DNA from: Silvania hatchlandensis
GTDB lineage: Bacteria > Pseudomonadota > Gammaproteobacteria > Enterobacterales > Enterobacteriaceae
DNA: 64,000 bases
Assembly (NCBI RefSeq): GCF_025564065.1
Contig: NZ_JAMGZK010000036.1
Span: forward strand, 55,805 to 119,804
Reading direction: 5' to 3'
The notes below the pieces were generated by a model, which was given only the letters and a program-made list of their open reading frames with translations, was not told the DNA's origin and made no database searches. The position numbers and the translations under genes were made by a program. Positions 63,917 through 64,000 of the stretch are shown here, one piece after another (positions within the stretch are counted from its first letter, which is position 1; each line of letters begins with the position of its first letter).

Positions 63917-64000
63917 CGGGGCTGTGGTGTACCTCCAGGGCCTCTCCTTTACCACCCTCGGGAAGGCCCTTTCCCTTCTTGTCGGCAGCCTGACCATCTG
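63917..64000. other. Unassigned sequence at the right edge
   Basis: No gene is recognised in the last 84 bases. An imperfect hairpin pairs AGGGCCT with AGGCCCT around about 20 bases, and pyrimidine-rich tracts follow. In E. coli tktB ends near here on the opposite strand, but I cannot read its C terminus in any frame. Confidence 0.4.

Overview
The window is a chromosomal segment of an Enterobacteriaceae member close to Escherichia coli. Most proteins match remembered E. coli K-12 proteins closely and often residue for residue in length. The gene order (sseA, yfhM, pbpC, ndk, rlmN, rodZ, ispG, hisS, yfgM, bamB, der, yfgJ, xseA, guaBA, yfgG, yfgF, ppx, ppk, purN, purM, upp, uraA, hda, yfgD, bepA, perM, bcp, gcvR, dapA, bamC, purC, ypfJ, tmcA, ypfH, ypfN, dapE, yffB, ypfM, acrD, narQ, aegA, nudK, ypfG) is the K-12 order. 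The G+C-rich codon use and several extra genes suggest an Enterobacter/Leclercia/Lelliottia-type genome rather than E. coli; the genus is inference. I see no rRNA, tRNA, CRISPR array, insertion sequence, integrase or prophage.

Layout. 0-4 kb: the end of sseA, then an inserted alpha-glucoside PTS operon (aglA-aglB). 4-11.4 kb: the bacterial alpha-2-macroglobulin yfhM and its partner pbpC. 11.5-20.5 kb: core genes for nucleotide, rRNA-modification, cell-shape, isoprenoid, tRNA-charging, outer-membrane and ribosome-assembly functions. 20.6-21.6 kb: an inserted Gfo/Idh/MocA oxidoreductase. 21.7-26.5 kb: yfgJ, xseA and guaBA. 26.5-28.7 kb: an inserted divergent MFS transporter/LysR regulator pair. 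28.7-35.2 kb: yfgG, the c-di-GMP phosphodiesterase yfgF, and ppk-ppx. 35.3-41 kb: purMN, an inserted 6-phospho-beta-glucosidase, then upp-uraA. 41-54.4 kb: hda, bepA, perM, bcp/gcvR, dapA-bamC, purC, tmcA, dapE and neighbours. 54.4-54.9 kb: an AT-rich gap holding the 19-codon ypfM gene. 55-64 kb: acrD, narQ, aegA, nudK and ypfG, ending in a strong terminator.

How the genes work together. Three PurR-type operators control guaBA, purMN and purC. With ndk, upp and uraA this makes the region rich in nucleotide metabolism. BamB and BamC serve the same outer-membrane assembly complex that BepA surveys. Ppk and Ppx make and break polyphosphate. DapA and DapE belong to one lysine/diaminopimelate pathway. 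The lineage-specific additions are four small islets placed exactly between conserved neighbours: phospho-alpha-glucosidase plus PTS, an oxidoreductase, an MFS/LysR pair, and a phospho-beta-glucosidase behind AscG-like operators. They look like interchangeable catabolic modules in a stable backbone.

Nothing here is a clearly new multi-gene system. The most rewarding less-described items are the ypfM transcription unit (a short transcript with its own promoter, a tiny ORF, a structured 3' end and a terminator), the operator cluster before the bglA-like gene, the operators before aglA, the near-consensus FNR promoter of yfgF, the competing hairpins between ispG and hisS, and seven genes that appear to use GTG, TTG or CTG starts. 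All homology statements rest on reading the sequence against remembered family members; no database search was run.
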